Notes under the pieces: model-generated
The model's database searches: none
Told to the model about the DNA's origin: nothing
The model's input: only the letters and a program-made list of their open reading frames with translations
Made by a program: the position numbers and the translations under genes
In this document: in pieces, positions 61,870 through 64,000 of the stretch
How the letters are laid out: every line of letters begins with the position of its first letter
Position numbering within the stretch: position 1 is the stretch's first letter
NCBI GenBank assembly: GCA_934503275.1
Contig: CAKSVD010000002.1
Span: forward strand, 1-64,000
From: an uncultured Faecalibacterium sp.
GTDB taxonomy: Bacteria > Bacillota > Clostridia > Oscillospirales > Ruminococcaceae
Length of the DNA: 64,000 bases
Reading direction: 5' to 3'

Positions 61870-62889
61870 TCAGCAATGTCCAAAGCCGCAGTTCGGCCAG
61901 TGACACACCTCGCAGTTCAGGCACAGGCCGCCCTCGCCCAAGCGGGCGATATCCTCGGCGGTGATGGGGTCATCCGCCAGCAGACGGGGCAGCAGCAGGT
62001 CAAAAATGGTACGCTTGGCGTACATCACGCAGCCGGGCAGGCCGCACACCGGCACACCGTCCAGATAGCTGACAAGGAACATGGCTCCCGGCAGCACCGG
62101 CGCGCCGTAGGTGATGATGTCCGCCCCGGTGTTCTTGATGGCCAGCGGGGTGCGGTCATCGGGGTCCACGCTCATGCCGCCGGTGGTAAAGATCAACTCG
62201 CACCCTGCGGCCTTGGCCTCCAGAATGGCAGCGGTGATCCCGGCGGGGTCGTCATCGCAGACCTTGTGGAAAACCATCTCACAGCCGTAGACGGCCAGCT
62301 TGCTTTGCAGGATGGGAGTAAATTTATCCTCGATGCGTCCCTTGAACACCTCGCTGCCGGTGGTGATGATGCCCACCTTTTTTGCCTGCATGGGCAGCAC
62401 GTTCAGGATAGGCTCTGCCCCGGCAGCGGCTTGCATGGCGTCCATCTTCTCCTGCTCGATGACCAGCGGGATGATGCGGGTACCGGCCAGTTTCTGCCCC
62501 TTTTTCACCGGCAGGTCGCCGTGGATGGTGGCAATCATCATCTGCGGGGTGCTGTTCACAGCCATCAGCGCCCTGCGGTTGATCTTCAACAGGCCGTCGC
62601 AGTCCGCGATCAGTTCGATCTTGCCTTCTTTCGGCGCAGTGCCGTGGATATTTTTGCCCGCAGCGGCCTTGTAAAGCAGGGCGGCTGCTTCGTCCTCGTG
62701 AAGGATGCCGGGGTGCTTTTCCCAGACGTAGAGGTTCTCCTTGCCGATGGAAAGCAGCACAGGGATGTCCTCGGGCTGGATGACGTGCCCCTTGCGGAAG
62801 CGGGCATCCTTGTACTCGCCCGGGATGATCTGGGTGATATCATGGCAGAGCACCTGCCCTGCGGCGTCAACAGTACGGATCAGTTTCAT
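61870..62889 (-). CDS. Molybdopterin-binding protein, MoeA-like with Cys-rich tail
   Basis: 339 residues. The MoCF_biosynth fold is clear in the second half (KVGIITTGSEVFKGRIEDKF, LIFTTGGMSVDPDDRTPLAIK, GVPVCGLPGCVMYAKRTIFDLLLPRLL). The first half matches the MoeA N-terminal domain seen in anaerobe homologues linked to molybdenum hydroxylases. The last 17 residues carry five Cys in CxxCxxCxxxxCxxxxC, not part of ordinary MoeA, and may bind metal or Fe-S. It is distinct from the moeA further upstream. Confidence 0.88.
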   Translation of the reverse strand: MKLIRTVDAAGQVLCHDITQIIPGEYKDARFRKGHVIQPEDIPVLLSIGKENLYVWEKHPGILHEDEAAALLYKAAAGKNIHGTAPKEGKIELIADCDGLLKINRRALMAVNSTPQMMIATIHGDLPVKKGQKLAGTRIIPLVIEQEKMDAMQAAAGAEPILNVLPMQAKKVGIITTGSEVFKGRIEDKFTPILQSKLAVYGCEMVFHKVCDDDPAGITAAILEAKAAGCELIFTTGGMSVDPDDRTPLAIKNTGADIITYGAPVLPGAMFLVSYLDGVPVCGLPGCVMYAKRTIFDLLLPRLLADDPITAEDIARLGEGGLCLNCEVCHWPNCGFGHC

Positions 62890-62902
62890 GATGGCATTCT
62901 CC

Positions 62903-63421
62903 TTATAGCGCGGGCATCTGGGCTTCGATCCAGTCTGCCAGTGCCGGAATATCGTTCAGGTCAAAATCTGCGCCGGGGATATCTCCCACCACCGCCAGCG
63001 GCTGGAAGGAGACGGGCGCATCCGAAATGGCGCTGCGCACCACCTCGATCTTCGGCCAGCCGCTGGACTTGAACCCCTCCAGCAGCACAAGGTCGTAGCC
63101 GTGACGCTCGAACAGGGCAAGCAGATCCTGCTCGGTCAGGCGGAATTCCTCGGTCAGCAGATAGCGCGTGCCGGAGTAGACCGCCACGCCCTCAGCACCG
63201 GCCTCCCGCAGGCGGTAGCTGTCGGTGCCGGGCACGTCCGGGGTAAAATCGTGGCCGTCGTGCTTGATGACGCCAACCTTCAGTCCGCGGCTGCGCAGCA
63301 CGGGCAGCAGCTTTTCCAGTAGGGTGGTCTTACCGCTGTTGTGCACCCCGCTGACGGCCAGCACCGCCGGGCGCTTGAGCGCCTGCGTTTCGGCCAGCGC
63401 CTGTTTTTGTTCACTGTACAA
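62903..63421 (-). CDS. mobB: Molybdopterin-guanine dinucleotide biosynthesis protein MobB
   Basis: 172 residues. P-loop SGVHNSGKTTLLEKLL, GVIKHDGHDF and VLLEGFKSSGWPKIEVVR are MobB hallmarks. It is a GTP-binding helper of MobA in making the dinucleotide form of the cofactor. Overlaps the end of moeA by 11 nt. Confidence 0.94.
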   Translation of the reverse strand: MYSEQKQALAETQALKRPAVLAVSGVHNSGKTTLLEKLLPVLRSRGLKVGVIKHDGHDFTPDVPGTDSYRLREAGAEGVAVYSGTRYLLTEEFRLTEQDLLALFERHGYDLVLLEGFKSSGWPKIEVVRSAISDAPVSFQPLAVVGDIPGADFDLNDIPALADWIEAQMPAL

Positions 63422-64000
63422 AGCAAAGCACCTCCACTTCTGTACCGGGTTCTACCGGCCCGCTGCCGGCGGGGATCTCCACCAGACAGTTGCAGCCCAT
63501 CATGGCAGACAGCGCACCGGAGGAGTGTGCCTCGGTGTTGCCTGCGCCGGGCAGCGTCACCGTGCCGCCGCAGGCGGTGGCACGCAGGTAGCGGTGGCCC
63601 TTGCTGGGTTTGGAAAAGCCGTTCGTCAGAGTGCAGACGGTGCGGGCGGGGATGCAGCTTTCCTCCCGGCGTCCGGCGGCGCGCAGCAGCGCAGGGATGG
63701 CGTATTGCTCCAGCGTAGCGGCGGCGGCAAAGGGGTTGCCGGACAGGCAGAACACCAGCTTACCGTTCAGTGTAGCCGCCAGCATGGGGCTGCCGGGCTT
63801 CTGGGCTACGCCCTCCACCAGCAGCTGTGCACCCAGCTGTTCCAGCACAAGGGGCAGATAATCCTTCTGCCCCACAGAGACGCCGCCGCTGGTGATGACA
63901 GCATCGCAGCGGGTCAGCAGCTCCTGCATTTTACCGGTGATGACCTCCGGGTCGTCGGAGCACTGCTGCCGCTCCACGGCAAAGCCCAGCTGACGCAGCC
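63411..64000 (-). CDS. moeA: Molybdopterin molybdenumtransferase MoeA, C-terminal part
   Basis: The gene enters from beyond the right edge; about 196 C-terminal residues are seen. TSGGVSVGQKDYLPLVLEQLGA, KPGSPMLAATLNGKLVFCLSGNPFAAAATLEQYAIPALL, and the C-terminal domain ending TEVEVLCFVQ match MoeA, which inserts molybdate into adenylylated molybdopterin. First visible gene of the molybdenum operon; any promoter or Moco riboswitch lies outside. Confidence 0.93.
   Translation of the reverse strand, partial: LRQLGFAVERQQCSDDPEVITGKMQELLTRCDAVITSGGVSVGQKDYLPLVLEQLGAQLLVEGVAQKPGSPMLAATLNGKLVFCLSGNPFAAAATLEQYAIPALLRAAGRREESCIPARTVCTLTNGFSKPSKGHRYLRATACGGTVTLPGAGNTEAHSSGALSAMMGCNCLVEIPAGSGPVEPGTEVEVLCFVQ

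Noticed and set aside
1-64000. CRISPR arrays, prophage, IS transposases, tRNA genes
   Set aside because: No regularly spaced repeats, no phage or transposase proteins and no tRNA cloverleaf sequences were recognised by eye; a tRNA scan would be decisive.

Overview
The window is about 64 kb of a GC-rich, low-GC-clade-type (Clostridia) chromosome. Short intergenic gaps, GGAGG ribosome sites, TTGACA/TATAAT promoters, a T-box, a TPP riboswitch, khpA/ylxM next to ffh, HPr, cellobiose phosphorylase and many molybdenum-cofactor genes in an otherwise fermentative genome point to a gut Oscillospiraceae, most like Faecalibacterium. That assignment is inference from gene content and style. I saw no phage, IS transposase, CRISPR array or tRNA gene. 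The ordinary gene content is interrupted by three families of short structured repeats.

Layout. 1-1.3 kb: 3' end of a 5S rRNA gene, then a PadR regulator with a membrane partner. 1.3-8 kb: fba, the 23S rRNA methyltransferase rlmB, a large membrane protein that looks like a dead P-type ATPase, and an alanine/sodium symporter. 8.3-12.4 kb: a thiamine operon on the minus strand (promoter, TPP riboswitch, terminator, thiW, thiM, thiE, thiC). 12.8-20.3 kb: a cellobiose locus (GH94 phosphorylase, LacI regulator, sugar ABC importer) with a matching operator-like site at each of the two divergent promoters. 20.5-31.4 kb: def, brnQ, an importer lacking a binding protein, a SEDS protein, a secreted caspase-fold-like protein, tsaE/tsaB, rpiB, upp, a MATE exporter and a cysteine-synthase homologue without its PLP lysine. 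31.5-38.4 kb: ylxM-ffh-rpsP-khpA-rimM-trmD, with trmD fused to a GNAT domain, then HPr and uvrC. 38.5-51 kb: a second PadR/membrane pair, a polar amino-acid importer, gpsA, a zinc phospholipase-C-like protein with an MFS carrier, metY behind a small upstream ORF and hairpin, a secreted unknown protein, and ftsH. 51.3-56.6 kb: leuACDB behind a leucine T-box. 56.7-64 kb: a long minus-strand molybdenum operon (moeA, mobB, a second molybdopterin-binding protein, moaC, moaA, MOSC-MogA fusion, modA, modB, modC), cut by the window end.

How the genes work together. Cellobiose enters by the ABC importer and is split by the phosphorylase; the LacI protein probably represses both arms. Thiamine, leucine and sulfur-amino-acid supply are each under RNA-level control (riboswitch, T-box, and a proposed leader-peptide attenuator). 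The molybdenum operon couples molybdate import to cofactor assembly.

The most unusual items are the pseudo-P-type ATPase, the lysine-less cysteine-synthase homologue, the TrmD-GNAT fusion, the small upstream ORF and terminator before metY, and two repeat families whose copies differ in sequence but keep their base pairing.
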